Positions 23,480-36,550 of a DNA stretch of 64,000 nt are shown one piece after another. This stretch comes from Apis mellifera (Eukaryota > Arthropoda > Insecta > Hymenoptera > Apidae), in assembly GCF_003254395.2 (NCBI RefSeq), contig NC_037642.1:6895736-6959735 (forward strand), read 5' to 3'. The position numbers were made by a program, and so were the translations under genes. The notes under the pieces were generated by a model. The model saw nothing but the letters and a program-made list of their open reading frames with translations. It was not told the origin of the DNA and searched no databases. The number at the start of each line of letters is the position of its first letter. Position 1 is the stretch's first letter.

Positions 23480-24925
23480 AAAAGCATACAAGATCGAGCT
23501 CGATCCGTCCATTCTGCATCTTAGATCGGGAAATTTTTGCAAAGAAAAAAAAAGAGAGAGAGAAAAATTATACGAAGTCTCACAGACTTTTTATATTTTT
23601 AATTCCACGGTAAAAACAGTCCTCCTCGTCCAAAGTGCAATTGCAAAAAGATAAAAGAGAGAGAAAAATTAATTATTTTACAAGCTTGTGATCAATTTGT
23701 TCCAGAACAAGTCATTCATCTCTCCATTCTACATCTTAGATCCAGAAATTTTACAACGCAGTTGTAAAGAAAAAAAAAAGAGAGAGAGAAAAATTACACG
23801 ATATTTCACAAACTTTTTAATTCCACGGTCCTCCTCGGCGCAAAGGTCGATCAACTTGTTCCAGAAGACGCGTCATTCATTCGTCCATTCTTAGATCAAG
23901 AAATTTTACGACGTTATCAAAAGTGCAATTGCAAAAAAAAAAAGAGAGAAAAATTAATTATTTTACAATTATTTTGTCGATCAACTTGTTCCAAAACACG
24001 CGTCATTCATCTCTTCTTCTTGCAAAGGAAAAAAAAAAAAAAGAGAGAGAAAAATTACACGATATTTCACAAACTTTTTAATTCCACGGTCCTCCTCGGC
24101 GCAAAGGTCGATCAACTTGTTCCAGAAGACGCGTCATTCATTCGTCCATTCTTAGATCAAGAAATTTTACGACGTTATCAAAAGTGCAATTGCAAAAAAA
24201 AAAAGAGAGAAAAATTAATTATTTTACTATTATTTTGTCGATCAACTTGTTCCAAAACACGCGTCATTCATCTCTTCTTCTTGCAAAGGAAAAAAAAAAA
24301 AAAAAGAAAGAAAAATTACACGATATTTCACAAACTTTTTAATTCCACGGTCCTCCTCGGCGCAAAGGTCGATCAACTTGTTCCAGAAGACGCGTCATTC
24401 ATTCGTCCATTCTTAGATCAAGAAATTTTACGACGTTATCAAAAGTGCAATTGCAAAAAAAAAAAGAGAGAAAAATTAATTATTTTACAATTATTTTGTC
24501 GATCAACTTGTTCCAAAACACGCGTCATTCATCTCTTCTTCTTGCAAAGGAAAAAAAAAAAAAAAAGAAAGAAAAATTACACGATATTTCACAAACTTTT
24601 TAATTCCACGGTCCTCCTCGGCGCAAAGGTCGATCAACTTGTTCCAGAAGACGCGTCATTCATTCGTCCATTCTTAGATCAAGAAATTTTACGACGTTAT
24701 CAAAAGTGCAATTGCAAAAAAAAAAAGAGAGAAAAATTAATTATTTTACAATTATTTTGTCGATCAACTTGTTCCAAAACACGCGTCATTCATCTCTTCT
24801 TCTTGCAAAGGAAAAAAAAAAAAAAAAGAAAGAAAAATTACACGATATTTCACAAACTTTTTAATTCCACGGTCCTCCTCGGCGCAAAGGTCGATCAACT
24901 TGTCCCAGAAGACGCGTCGTCATTC
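23480..24925. repeat. Tandem array B (261-bp higher-order unit)
   Basis: The block CACGATATTTCAC recurs at 23797, 24058, 24319, 24580 and 24841, exactly 261 bp apart each time. The units are almost identical. Each unit itself contains two related halves, both built on GTCGATCAACTTGTTCC and CGCGTCATTCAT, followed by an A tract and GAGAAAAATTA. Diverged older half-units lie at 23480-23790. The A tracts vary in length between copies. Because 261 is 87 codons, one frame stays open across the array. Confidence 0.95.
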
Positions 24926-25235
24926 ATCGGGAAGTTGAGGCACGGCCTCGAAACAGCGGCAAAAGAGAGGGAAAGAGAGAGAGAGAGGTTGTCGATAGTA
25001 TCCAATAACCGGGTGGACGGGTATATCGCGTCGCGTGAGACCGCCAGTCGCCGGTTTTCCGGTTCGAACTGGATAGAAACGGCTGGGAAAAGGGGAGGAG
25101 GGGACCGTTCATTGTTCCTGCCGATCACTGGTCCCAAACTTTGCCATCTCGTGGTTCACGTGGGCGCCAAAACGACGACGCCTGTCGATCTCGCGTGTCC
25201 TTTTTTTCCCTCCCCCTCCCCTTGATCCAAATTTC
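24926..25235. promoter_or_regulatory. GC-rich island between two tandem arrays
   Basis: Unique sequence with a GA microsatellite (24966-24986) and a Grainyhead-like motif cluster at 25051-25072. Frames are open on both strands without recognisable products. Confidence 0.35.
25051..25072. promoter_or_regulatory. Grainyhead-like CCGGTT cluster, copy 1
   Basis: CCGGTTTT is followed directly by CCGGTTCGAACTGG. The 22-nt segment matches the one at 27689-27710 at 20 of 22 positions, while flanks do not match. Drosophila Grainyhead binds AACCGGTT-type sites; factor identity here is inferred. Confidence 0.4.
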
Positions 25236-25319
25236 CTCTCCTCGATCGACGAGTGTCGAAATCGAACGCTTGCTTCTCCAATGTGTACACGAGAGATTTT
25301 ATTATTTGCGGATTGTACG

Positions 25320-25990
25320 AAATTTTGGTTGAAATTCTGATAGCGTGGATTGCATTGAAACTTGCGATTGATTTTTTCCTTAGAAAAGAACGAGATTTTA
25401 ATCCGGGTGTGATTGTACAATTTTTAGTATAGTTTTTGGAAAAGAAATTTTGGTGAAGAATTTTGGGGAAAGATATTCGAGGATATTGGTGGAAATACTT
25501 GTTGCCATGAACCTTTTCGATTTTTTCGTTAGAAAAGAACGAAATTTTAATCTGGATGTGATCGTACAATTTTTAGTATAGTTTTTGGAAAAGAAATTTT
25601 GGTGAAGAATGGGGAAAGAAAGATATTCGAGGATATTGGTGGAAATACTTGTTGCCATGAACCTTTTCGATTTTTTCGTTAGAAAAGATACGAACGAGAT
25701 TTTAATTCGGGTGTGATCGTACAATTTTTAGTATAATTTTTGGAAGAGAAATTTTGGTGAAGAATGGGGAAAGAAAGATATTCGAGGATATTGGTGGAAA
25801 TACTTGTTGCCATGAACCTTTTCGATTTTTTAGAAAAGATAGAAGTTAGAAAAGATACGAACGAAATTTTAATCCGGGCGTGATCGTACAATTTTTAGTA
25901 TAGTTTTTGGAAGAGAAATTTTGGTGAAGAATGGGGGGAAAGAAAGATATTCGAGGATATTGATGGAAATACTTGTTGCCATGAACTTTG
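25320..25990. repeat. Tandem array C (units 149-169 bp, four copies)
   Basis: GGATATTGGTGGAAATACTT occurs at 25482, 25631 and 25786, and with one change at 25955. Each unit also holds a GTGATCGTACAATTTTTAGT block and TTTTGGTGAAGAAT. Copies differ by small insertions near AGAAAAGATACGAACG. Confidence 0.9.
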
Positions 25991-27340
25991 CATCGATTCA
26001 CGTTATGGATTCACGGTTATATTCTTCTTCTCCTTACCCTCTTCACTTGGATTTTTGACGCAGCGCCAGAACTAACGGTGTTATTTTCTGCCAGCTTTAC
26101 CCTTTTGACACGGAACCACCGTTTTACGCGGTTACCTCTTGGCAGAATTATTCTTGGCGGGATTAGACTCGGAGGAATTTATTTATACCCGAGAGAATTT
26201 CTGTTACGATTTTAACTTTCTCGCTTGAATGAGCTTAATTCATAACCATCGTCTCGATCAATCAACTTCTTAATCGATCGACTCGACGAAACGAAATTAC
26301 AGAAAAAGAAAAAAAGAAAAATTCAAATTGCAGAAGGAATAATACAGAATAATGTATAAAAAAATTCTATCAAATTAAGAGAAATTTTGTATTTATTGGA
26401 AAGATAAATGACAATCCTTCTTTTTTATCTTTAATTTAAAAACCGATATCTTAATCGGTAATAAAAAAAGAAAAAAGATCAATCATCTTCACAAACACAG
26501 GAAAATTTCTTCTCGTATTGACTCAACGATGCAAAGATCGACCGATTAGATAAAACTGACATTCTCGACATTATACGTAGATATCCGAAGAGTCGATCGT
26601 TCTCTCGTGGGACATCAACGCCAAATAAATTGAACGTAATAATACACCGGTTGGAATTTTAGTTGCAACCGAAATTTTCTTCGACAATCTTTTCGTTTCG
26701 CAATTTTCGAGATTGAATCAAAAAAAAAAAAAAAAGTATCCCTACTAATGTGCGTTATCGTTTGAACGAAAATTCAAAAATTAATCTCATCAAACGTTTA
26801 TACAAGGAATATACCATTGACCGAGTCATTTGAATAATAATAAATTCATGCAAATTTTTACTTGGCTAGCAACTTGGCAACTCGAATGGCATATAATTAC
26901 ATAACGTTGACTAAACGTGAAATTCAAACACGCTAGTTCTATATATATATATTTTCTTCTTTTTTTCGTGTTCTTAAGTTGCACTTTACGAGGGCGTATA
27001 TCGCGGTCTCGTTAACCCAGATAAATAATAACAAGAATCAATTGAAACTTGTTCCTCCAATGGTGGAGGAACATTAACGATTCGTTCCTCGACGAAAAAT
27101 TATACCGTTCCAATCTACATATACTTTAATCAAACTAAAATTCATTTCTAGCCTCCTCCCTTCCAACTTTCTACCATTATTTAATTACTCAAAAATAATA
27201 AATAAATAATATTAAGAAGCCTCATTTATTCTCCTCTTATCCAATCTAATCCCAAAACATTCAAACTCGTTCCATCCGCGCAAACCAGTTTCCCTATCCC
27301 ATCCAAACGTGTTTTCATCTCACCATCATCGGCACGTCCT
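25991..27340. other. Mostly AT-rich non-coding stretch
   Basis: A 75-codon frame at 25988-26215 starts directly after array C, has a hydrophobic start and is unassigned. The rest is AT-rich with A and T tracts. ATTACATAAC at 26896-26905 fits the PAR-bZIP consensus on the minus strand. Confidence 0.5.
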
Positions 27341-27349
27341 CCATCTTGC

Positions 27350-27960
27350 CTCCATCCGCTTCGTCGGATCACATATCTCCCTTGGAGCATCGTCGTCGTG
27401 GTCGTCGTTCACGAGCTCTCGACGACGAGGAAGACGCGAGAACTTGTCCGTGTTCCACTCACTAAGGGGATAAGAATGTTAAACTCTCGTACCGCACGTT
27501 AGAAGAGGAGGAGGAGGAAGTGGAAGAGGAACGCGCATGTATATACACGCGAAGGAGATATCGGTGTCTCTGATTGAGGAAGTCGGGGATAAAAGGAGAG
27601 GAGAAGAACCTGATCGTCGGCCGGTCGGCCATTCAATAATTGCCGAGGCGCTAATCGAGGCGGACTTAACCAGCGGGACCCAAGGCAGCCGGTTTACCGG
27701 TTCGAACCGGTGCGGGCGAGACGCCGCTCCGTCGACGATTCGGTGAATGGCGAGCTCGAACCAGAAAGAACCGGAGGCGTCATTCACTGTTCGCAGACCG
27801 AGGAAGAGGAAGGACGGCGTCCGTGCACACGCATCGCCACGATGCTTTTAGACGAGGTTAGGCGGGGAGCAGCGAGAGACTCTCTCCCGGCGTGGCACAC
27901 GCGGCTTTGTTTATAAACAGAACCGGGAGGAGAGGAATTGGCGGGAACCGCGATGGAAAC
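27350..27960. promoter_or_regulatory. Large GC-rich island
   Basis: Includes a (GTC)n-like segment with a 9-bp dyad TCGTCGTCG/CGACGACGA (27390-27428) and the Grainyhead-like palindrome at 27689-27711. Several frames are open on both strands because stop codons are rare in GC-rich DNA; none is recognisable. It could be an enhancer or promoter. Confidence 0.4.
27689..27711. promoter_or_regulatory. Grainyhead-like CCGGTT cluster, copy 2, with 16-bp palindrome
   Basis: CCGGTTT is followed by ACCGGTTCGAACCGGT (27696-27711), a perfect 16-bp palindrome. This gives three CCGGTT/AACCGG half-sites in 23 bp. Confidence 0.5.
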
Positions 27961-28039
27961 GCTCGCCTCAGGGATAAGAAAGAATTGTTGTGGATTAAGT
28001 TGAACGCAATGGATGAGTAATGATTGGGGATAAGTGGAA

Positions 28040-28900
28040 ACGGATTGGTAATTTTGTTATTCGAAGAAATTGGATGTGTATATAAGGGTATTAGAGAGAT
28101 TTTGGTTAGTTTTTCAGAGGGAATTCTGGGAATGGTTTTGAGGTTTTCTTATAAGTAAAACTGTCACGGTTCGAGTTGGGAATATAATTAATTGTCGAGA
28201 TATAACTTATTGTTCGAAGCGTCGAGTAATTGAAACAATCAATGATAATTTTGTTATTCGAGAAAGTAAATAGAATAAGATCGTTGAAGAAATTTTGGTT
28301 AGTTTTTCAACGAGAGAGAGAGGGCCTGAGAGAGTAAAGTTTTCATGGTTCGAGCAAGGAATAAGGTTAGTTGTCGAGATAATTTATTGTTCGAAGCGTC
28401 GAATAATTGCAACGATCGACGATAATTTTGTTATTCGAGAATTGTAAAATAAGATTGTTGAAGAAATTTTGGTTAGTTTTTTAGCGAGAGAGTAAGGAAT
28501 AAGGTTAGTTGTCGAGATTATTTATTGTTCGAAATAATTACAACGATCGACGATAATTTTGTTATTCGAGAATCTTGGAAAATAAGATTGTTGAAGAAAT
28601 TTTGGTTAGTTTTTCAACGAGACAATAAGGAATAAGGTTAGTTGTCGAGATAATTTATTGTTCGAAATAATTACAACGATCGACGATATTTTTGTTATTC
28701 GAGAATTGCAAAATAAGATTGTTGAAGAAATTTTGGTTAGTTTTTCAGCGAGAGAGTAAAATTTTTACTATTCGAGCAGGGAATAAGGTTAGTTTAATAA
28801 TTGAAACGATCGAGTGGATCGACGATAATTTTGTTATTCGAGAATTGTAAAATAAGATTGTCGAAGAAGAAATTTTGTTCGAAAGTGTCGAATAATTGGG
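28040..28900. repeat. Tandem array D (units about 130-180 bp, about six copies)
   Basis: The GATAATTTTGTTATTCGAG block or variants recurs at about 28047, 28244, 28421, 28552, 28685 and 28824. Between them are GAAATTTTGGTTAGTTTTTC, AAGGTTAGTTGTCGAGAT and TTATTGTTCGAA blocks in the same order. Units differ by internal loss of blocks. Confidence 0.85.
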
Positions 28901-31900
28901 GATAACTGCAGCGCGAAACGGTCGAGGTTAGGGGAGGAGCGGATCAACAATAATGGCTATGAATAAACGTTATTCGAGAATTCGTAAGTAAGGTTATTAA
29001 GGCTTAAAGAAACTTTGTTGTTTTAATTAGTTAGTTTTTCAACGGGCTAATGTCCAACTCTGGAAGAGGTTAAGTTTAAGTTATGTTTTCTTAAAGAGGA
29101 AAACTTATTTTCAAGGCGTTGATGATCTTTGATTTAGATTGTAATTTAACTTGAGTTTGATGAATGAGAAAATACTTTGAGGTTAGAATTCAGTTGGATT
29201 ATCGAAATGCTATTTCTTTCTTTTTTAATTTTAAAAGAAATTGGAAAAAAGCTTTTCTAGATGTATCAGAAGAATCTCAATTCTATGGGATCAACAATAT
29301 TTGAATTTTTGTACTAATTTAACAATTTAATTTAACCTAACCTAACAAATTATCCATTATTAAGAAACAATGTCTTTAGTCTGGAATTATAAATGTTTTT
29401 AGTGATAAATATTAAAGAATCCACTATGAATATATATTTAAAGCAAATTGACGAAGACAAAGTAAAGAAAGAACGAGAAAAATGTCGATCACTAATGCGA
29501 AGTATTAATATTTTTCTAGTTTTGAGTGGTTAAAACTCGAATAGGAAACATCGTATAATTTGAGATAAGTTATCTGCTTGATGATAGTCTCTGTTTAAAA
29601 AAGTGATTAAGTTATCATTTATGCTCACGTTGCTCGATTATACTAATTAACAAACACGTATCTTGGAAGGAATGTTTCTTTAAACGTCTATTTTTAAATA
29701 TCACGAAAGACTCGTATTCTCTTCTTCAATTTGAAATTCTTTCTAATTCTTTTATCAACAATTTATTACACGTCTTGTAAATGTAATAAACTCGAATAAA
29801 CGATGCGTTTTTTTCTCTCCTTTCTTTCTTTCTTTCTTTCTTCGAGATTTTTTCCTCCCCAAGTTTTCCTCGCGCTTACACGGATGTTTAAATACGACAT
29901 GTCATCGATACGAATGCCTCTTCTTGGTAGCGCATCGACGATAAAATTCCAGTTAGGCAGTTTAATTCGTCGAATTGCTTCCTGGAAAATAGGAAAATTC
30001 CCCCGCAATAAGATTTTATTTGCGCCGAGTTGCAGTCGGGTCGCTTATTCGCGTTTACGATGCCTCCAACAGTGAAAGAATCTCGAATTTTCGATAGTAA
30101 TTTCGTTGAATACCCTTCTAATTTTACTCGCCACACCGTGCACTCGATTTTCAATTTACCAGAGTTGAATTTTACGTTTAATTCGAATGAAGTTGGATTA
30201 TTTTTATTTTGTAGAAAGAAATACACATATTAATCTTCGGTATCGTCAATTATCTCTTCAACAAATTTTAAATAAATTTATTTCGATTCCACGAATCGAA
30301 CTTTAAATGTAATTTTTTTTTTAAACTTTCCATTAACTCACTTTTATCCGATATATTAATTAATCAAATCTCCACTTCGATTTTAATAAATTGAACTTTA
30401 ACTTTCCACGAATATATTATTTATATCATTACTTTAACTTGGATTAAATTTTAACTAGTAAAATTTCGTCTCTCTAATATTTTAGATCAAATATCAATTG
30501 AAATTTCCTCTCCAACTTAAGTTATGAAATTTCATTTTAACCCGTATCACGTTTTACTACCAGAATTGTGGATTCTACTAAACAGAAATTACATATATCC
30601 AACATATATATTTCCTTAAATATAGAATTAAACTCTTGTATAATAATTAATAACAACATCGTCTTTCGTATCGAATCTCGTGGAAAAATTAACAACAATT
30701 TATTTCAAAGTTAATACAAAATTAATCTTCTGGTGGAAATCAAAGGAATTGATCGACGAAGGAATTTTTAAAGAGAAGAAGAAAAAGAAAATAATAATTT
30801 GCAAAAGGCAAAAGATTTTTCGTATTTTCCCTTCGTTCGCCAAAATGGCGGTCGAACATAAACTCGCATTGTTCGAACGAGATCGAACGAAGTTGGCCGT
30901 CAACGAGTTCCTCTCGCTCTCCTTCGTGGCGGTGGATCGATATTTCACAAGTCAATGGACACCGACGATCCTTCTGTCGATACCCGATTGAAATTCAATC
31001 GTATGAAAAGTTGGGATGACACGCGATCGGCGTCTGTTTAAAATTAATTAAAGCTTAGATAGATCGATGGATACGCGTTCCTGCGAAACCTTGTTGACAG
31101 TGATACGCGTCGTGCGTGAAATTTCCGTGACTGTTTCATTATTTCTTGCCTATGGTAATTCATATGCAATTTCACGGCCACGTTCTCCGTTTAATTGGAA
31201 TGTTAAATAAAAGAATAGCAAGTTGGAAATAGTAACGTTGTATTGTAACTGTTGGCTCTTCGAAAAATGAATTTATTTTATCATTTTCTTTTTCTTTCTT
31301 TCTTTCTTTCAAATTAAATTTCAAGGTACTTTATAAATCAGAAATTGATTTAATTATATCAAGTTTCAGTTTTATTTTGATTAATTTGCGTGAATGAAAA
31401 TTGAAAGATATAAGATAATTTATAAAGTGATATAATTTTAAGGTGTTTCGTATATTAGAGATTATTTTAAGTGAGTATTAAAGGGTAATTAAATGATTTT
31501 TTTTTTACAACGATTCGTCGATTAATCGTAAAGAATAATACAATTTGCAAATTATATAGATTTCTGTCTTATCCGTGAAATATTATAATTGGTAAGATTA
31601 AGTTGTAAATTTTCATTTGTTTCTTTATCAAACTCGTTCCGTAAAGTTTCATTTGTTTTCTTATCGATCTATTTTGCAATTCAAATTATCGATATTGGTA
31701 ATAATAGTATAGTGTATAGTAACTCCAAAATAATAATATTACTTGAATATTAACTAGAGAGACTAAACAAGCATAATTGTCAAGAAAGTTTTTTTCTATT
31801 AGAATTTGCCTATACTTGTTAAATTTATTTTAAAAAAAATAGAAAATTTAACAATCCAAAGAAAATCAAATTCATCTTCAAAAGATGAATCTCACATCTC

Positions 31901-32660
31901 GATTTCTGCTTTGAAAAATTCGAATTTCACTGAAAATATAAATAAACAAATATTTTTTTGCAGATTCTATCTGCAATTGTCATTCGTTTTTTTTAAAAAA
32001 ATCTGTCGACATCATTTTCAATTTAATATCGCAATTACATATTTCATGTTTCAAGGATCAAAGAGAGATTTCTTTCAAAGACAAAATTTTTCTGAAAGAA
32101 AGAGCTCGATTCCATTTCGAGAAATGCTCGCCTTTTCTTTCCTTCCTTCCAATGAAACGAAAAATAAAGATAAACCGAAATAGAAGCATCTTGTATACGA
32201 AATACTTTCTCTCTTTTTTTCTCTCTTCAAGAGAACATCTCCTGTTTCGTTGATTCCCATCGTCGAAATCGATTCGAAACTTTTGACGAATGGTCAAAAG
32301 TCACCACGTGGAATCCCCTCCACGAGGGAGGTTGAACGAATCTTGGCACGCGAATTCTTTGCGTTCGATTCGCAAATCCATCGTGAAGATCCCGAGTGTC
32401 GAGCCATCGAAGCGACAAAAAAAGGGCGAAATGGCGAAATAAATTCCGATCCGGGCCAAAATGGGAGACTAGAGTCCCATTACTTGGCCATTACCGTCCA
32501 GAATACTCGCTCCTCTCCTCTCCCCCCTCATTCAACAATGCGAGATGTAATTCTCTTCCTTCGATTCAATTTTCTCCGTTTCGCTTCAATTCTCAAAATT
32601 TTTCTTTCCTTTCTTCATTTTTTTTCTATTTCCAAAAAAAAGAATACATCATTAATATTT
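28901..32660. other. AT-rich non-coding stretch
   Basis: Contains GC-richer unique patches at 29870-30080, 30830-31200 and 32270-32530 whose short frames are unassigned. AAAATGGCGGT at 30842-30852 resembles a YY1/Pho site. No gene or known mobile element is recognised. Confidence 0.55.
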
Positions 32661-32664
32661 TTTC

Positions 32665-33080
32665 TAGATCCGCCATTCAATTGGTCATTCTTCCGCCATG
32701 TTGATTTAAAAAACTGAAAAAAAGTATATATATTAATCCATTTATCTTTTTTGAAGAAAAATTTTTTACCAAATCTTCCTTTCTTTAGTATTCATTTCTT
32801 TTTTCGATCTCGAATAAAATTTAGATACAATTATCGATCACTTTTCGCCTCAGATCTGCCATTCAATTGGTCATTCTTCTGCCATGTTAATTTAAAAAGC
32901 TGAAAAAAAGTATATGTATTAATTCATCTATCTTTTTTGAAGAAAAATTTTTTATTAAATCTTCCTTTCTTTAGTATTCATTTCTTTTTTCGATCTCGAG
33001 TAAAATTTAGATACAATTATCGATCATTTTTCTCTTCAGATCTGCCATTCAATTGTTCTTCTGTTAATTTAAAAAAGCTG
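32665..33080. repeat. Tandem array E (186-bp unit, two full copies and a partial third)
   Basis: GCCATTCAATTG occurs at 32672, 32858 and 33044, exactly 186 bp apart. Units share the GTATTCATTTCTTTTTTCGA and TTTAGATACAATTATCGATC blocks. The third copy is truncated after about 50 bp. Confidence 0.9.
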
Positions 33081-33249
33081 ATGGACAAGTATATACACAC
33101 AATTCATCCACTTTATTATTTTTTTATTTCTTAATATCATTATAATTGGAAGAAAAATTCGATGATGGGCTGCTGATTCAAAACGATCGATCGATAAGAA
33201 TCATTATTCCTATTCTTTCCATCAATTACACGTATACATCGAAGGAAAA

Positions 33250-33560
33250 AGTAACGTCAGAGTAGGCTACTCTACTGCCTACGTTTTACAGTAGAGAGTG
33301 GGGAATGGTGCGTGGTACGGGGAGGATATGCTCTCGTGCATACACGCTGCGTCCCGAGATTTACGCACACTCGCATATTTACGATCTTGCTCGTACGTGG
33401 CCGTACCACGAACTGATAGTCACGTGCGTGGACGTACTTACTTACAGTGGACAAGGCTGTGATGCACGTCACCAGCCAGGCTCGCACGTGCATTGTGGGC
33501 AAAAATTAGTCGTGGGCAGTGCCACTCTTTTTCTATGGTGGCGTAATCATTTCCTGGCCA
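33250..33560. promoter_or_regulatory. GC-richer island with nested inverted repeats and CACGTG boxes
   Basis: Nested complementary segments are CGTGGTACGG (33311-33320) with CCGTACCACG (33401-33410), ATATGC (33326-33331) with GCATAT (33373-33378), and TGCGT (33348-33352) with ACGCA (33363-33367). Left of these, CTCTACTG and CAGTAGAG form an 8-bp stem around an 11-nt loop (about 33270-33296). CACGTG E-boxes lie near 33422 and 33485. It may be a structured transcript or a bHLH-bound element. Confidence 0.35.
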
Positions 33561-33599
33561 AGTTTCTTCCTGTTTTTTTTTTCTTTCTTTCTCTTCCTA

Positions 33600-36545
33600 T
33601 GTTTGTGTTTCATTCTCTCATATATGAGATATGAGATGATAAAAGAATTTTTGTTGAAGGGAACAAGGGGCTACAATGAAACATAACCTATAAAGGATTA
33701 GAGACATGAACGATGCCATGTTGGAATTAATTGTATTTTAGTTAGTTTATTATTGTTTCTCTTGAATCCTATTATGTTTATAACAGTATTTTATTGTAAT
33801 GTATTTTTATTTTTTCATTCGTACAAATACAATTTTAAAATTTATTCGAAAAATTCGATAAAGGAAAAAGATTTAATAGAAATTCGATTCTGGAAAGGAA
33901 TTCGGATATTTGATTAAACGTATTGAATTTAAAATTTTTTTTAAGTCTATCATTGAAATAATTGGAAATATATATATATATATAGGATGAAATATACATA
34001 TAAATGCATTAACACATTCTTGCGAATCAGCCTTGACAAGTAACCAGGCAATTTGCTTTGTTTGCCGTATCCATAAAAGATCAAATATCACTTTGCTATA
34101 CTGTCGATAAAACGTATAAACGATAACGTGGATAATTCGTAAAGGATCGAATCGAAAGATTCGTTTCTTCTTCCCCTTCTCCCGACGATTTTCAAAAACG
34201 TAGTTCAGGCATCGCATTGTGATCCAATTCGTGGAGAAAATGGAGAAGCTTTTCTCCTCGAATTGAACTTTGTGCGCCCTCAACTTTCACTTCTGTTCTA
34301 CAATCCTTCGTCAAATCGCTTCCTATTCTTCCCAACCGGGATAAAACTTTCGTGATTTACCGTCTTTCTCTCCAACAGGAATTGCGAGAATCTCTCTTTT
34401 TTTTTTTTTTTTGAAATTGGCAATTATTTAATTCTTTACAACGCGTAATGTTGTAAAATTTCATTAGTAAAAAGTGTAAAAGATAAAATTTGTTCGACAA
34501 AAAAATATATATATTTGAAACAAATCGATCTCCTCTCCCAATTTTCTTCCTGAATTTGTTAAATGAGAAAAACAAAAAAATACAAAGTGTTTTATTCTGG
34601 TTTGTATCGTTATTTCGAATAAATGTTGAACGACTCGTAGACGTTATTAATCTTTTTCACGGACGAGTAAGAAACTTGCAAAGAGCTTCAACTTTTAAAT
34701 TATAAAATTATAAAATAAGAAACATTATTTGTCATTATTGCGAATGACAAATTAAAAAGTTAAGTCCTGTTTTTCCTCCAACTAATGGGAATGGGGAATT
34801 TGATTACAGAGAGAGGATTAATTAGATCGATAGAAAGTTTCTTTCTTCTGGAACGTGATTATGACCGTGTAGAATCGTTTGACCTGGTTAATGTTTAAAC
34901 AAACTTCATAATTAATTATTCGATTCCCGTGAGTTCCCATTGCCTCGGTTAAATTATAATTTAACTAAACGCTGTGTCGTGGAAAATGTGTCGTTGGACA
35001 TCGTTGCGTGCAATTAGTTGGAAGAAATGCTTTTGGAAAAATCCAAATTATAGATACACAAATGTCACAAACGATTTGGACAATTTTTTTTTTATTTTTT
35101 ATTCGCATATATATATTTCGTGCGAATGATGTATTATTCTCGAGTCCTATATCATATCCTATATTGTCCTATATCAAAAGCTTTTACCGATTACTTAAAT
35201 ATTCAGCAGTATTGTTTATAAATCACATTAAAGTTGTGCACGTTTCTGCCTTCATTAAATAATTGTCGAGCTTTAATTTAGCGAAATAAAAAAATGATTT
35301 CTTTTTGAAAGTAACTCGGTGGAAAAAAAAGAAATAAAATTCAATTTATTTTCGTGCAACAAAACAATTTGTTTGAATTTAATATTCAAAAATATTAAAA
35401 TTTATGGATATTTAAAAAAAGATTATTCTATTAGAAGCTCAACGTTATTTGTGATTTTATTTATATATCTTCTATCCACCATTTTTCATCCAAATTGATT
35501 TATTTATTTTTCTTTTATTAAAGCTTCCACGATACCTTCGTTTTTACGATTATCGTGTCGCGATCATTATTTCATTATTAAAATCCACCTGTTGTTTTCT
35601 GAAGCGTTATAAACACGCATTAATAAAAAATAAATCAGATTTATTATTCGATGTAACGTAATGGAGATATCTAATCTCCATTTGTCACATCGTTTAACTC
35701 GCGTGAACCCCTATTCCTGTTCATTTTCTTTGCTTTTCCTATCTGGGCGTGGAGATGAATAATGGCACGTTTCCACATTTCAAACGCCATTTCTCATTCC
35801 GTTCACCGTAGATTATTGTTTCGGTAATATCTGCATTTAAGTATTTCGTATCGTTATATATCGGTATTTATATATCGATGAAAAATTACTAGCCCCGAAT
35901 TTCACGATTTTATCGTGTTACGTTCAACGTAACATTTACGTAAACATTTTCTTCGAACGATAAATGTGTAATTTCACCTGTGTTTCGTCGATTAACAATC
36001 GTTGGAATGTTTCTATTACAAATCTTGTTACTTTAATGTGTGTCCAATTTATCGTAACATTGACTCGAAAGTTAATATACGAGGATTTATATCTTCTATT
36101 TCATTTTTTTTCTATTACCGTTAGCTTATTTATTGTTATTATTGTAAAAATGATGAATTATACAGAAATAATAATAATCGTGTAAAAGTTTAAATTGTAG
36201 TAATTTGTATTTTTCATTTAAAATCTTGTCGAAGATCCAAACACATGATCGTGTCGTGATCGTACTTTAAAATTACGTTTGCGTCGACGAGGTTATGTTA
36301 ACGTATCAATTATTCGATCCAGTCTCCTATTACAATTACATATTGTCGAAATAAAAATGTTATAGATCGAGATATTAATTAGTGGAATCAAATATGTATA
36401 TTCAAAAGTAAAATTTTAATACCTGCTTCATATTCGTGTGCAATTTTAATTTATCAAAATTATTATTTGAATATTGTAAGTAAATAGAAAAAATTTAATT
36501 CAATCGAAGAAACATATATCCGATTGTTTAATGCTAGTCGGAATG
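33600..36545. other. Very AT-rich non-coding stretch
   Basis: A T tract at about 34400-34412 and a (TA)n run at 33969-33984. No exon, repeat family or motif cluster is recognised. Confidence 0.65.
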
Positions 36546-36550
36546 AAGAA

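Noticed and set aside
24020..25225. 401-codon open frame with 87-residue repeats, looking like a repetitive protein
   Set aside because: It starts at TTG, has no internal Met, and is open only because the DNA repeat is 261 bp (87 codons). The units include A tracts that give poly-Lys. It is a satellite-type array, not a gene.
25058..27711. GGTTCGAAC words resembling a tRNA B box at both CCGGTT clusters
   Set aside because: No A box, acceptor stem or T-run terminator is found at matching distance. The palindrome explains the sequence better.
29330..29347. CCTAACCTAAC resembling the insect telomere repeat
   Set aside because: Only two repeats inside AT-rich DNA, which is expected by chance.
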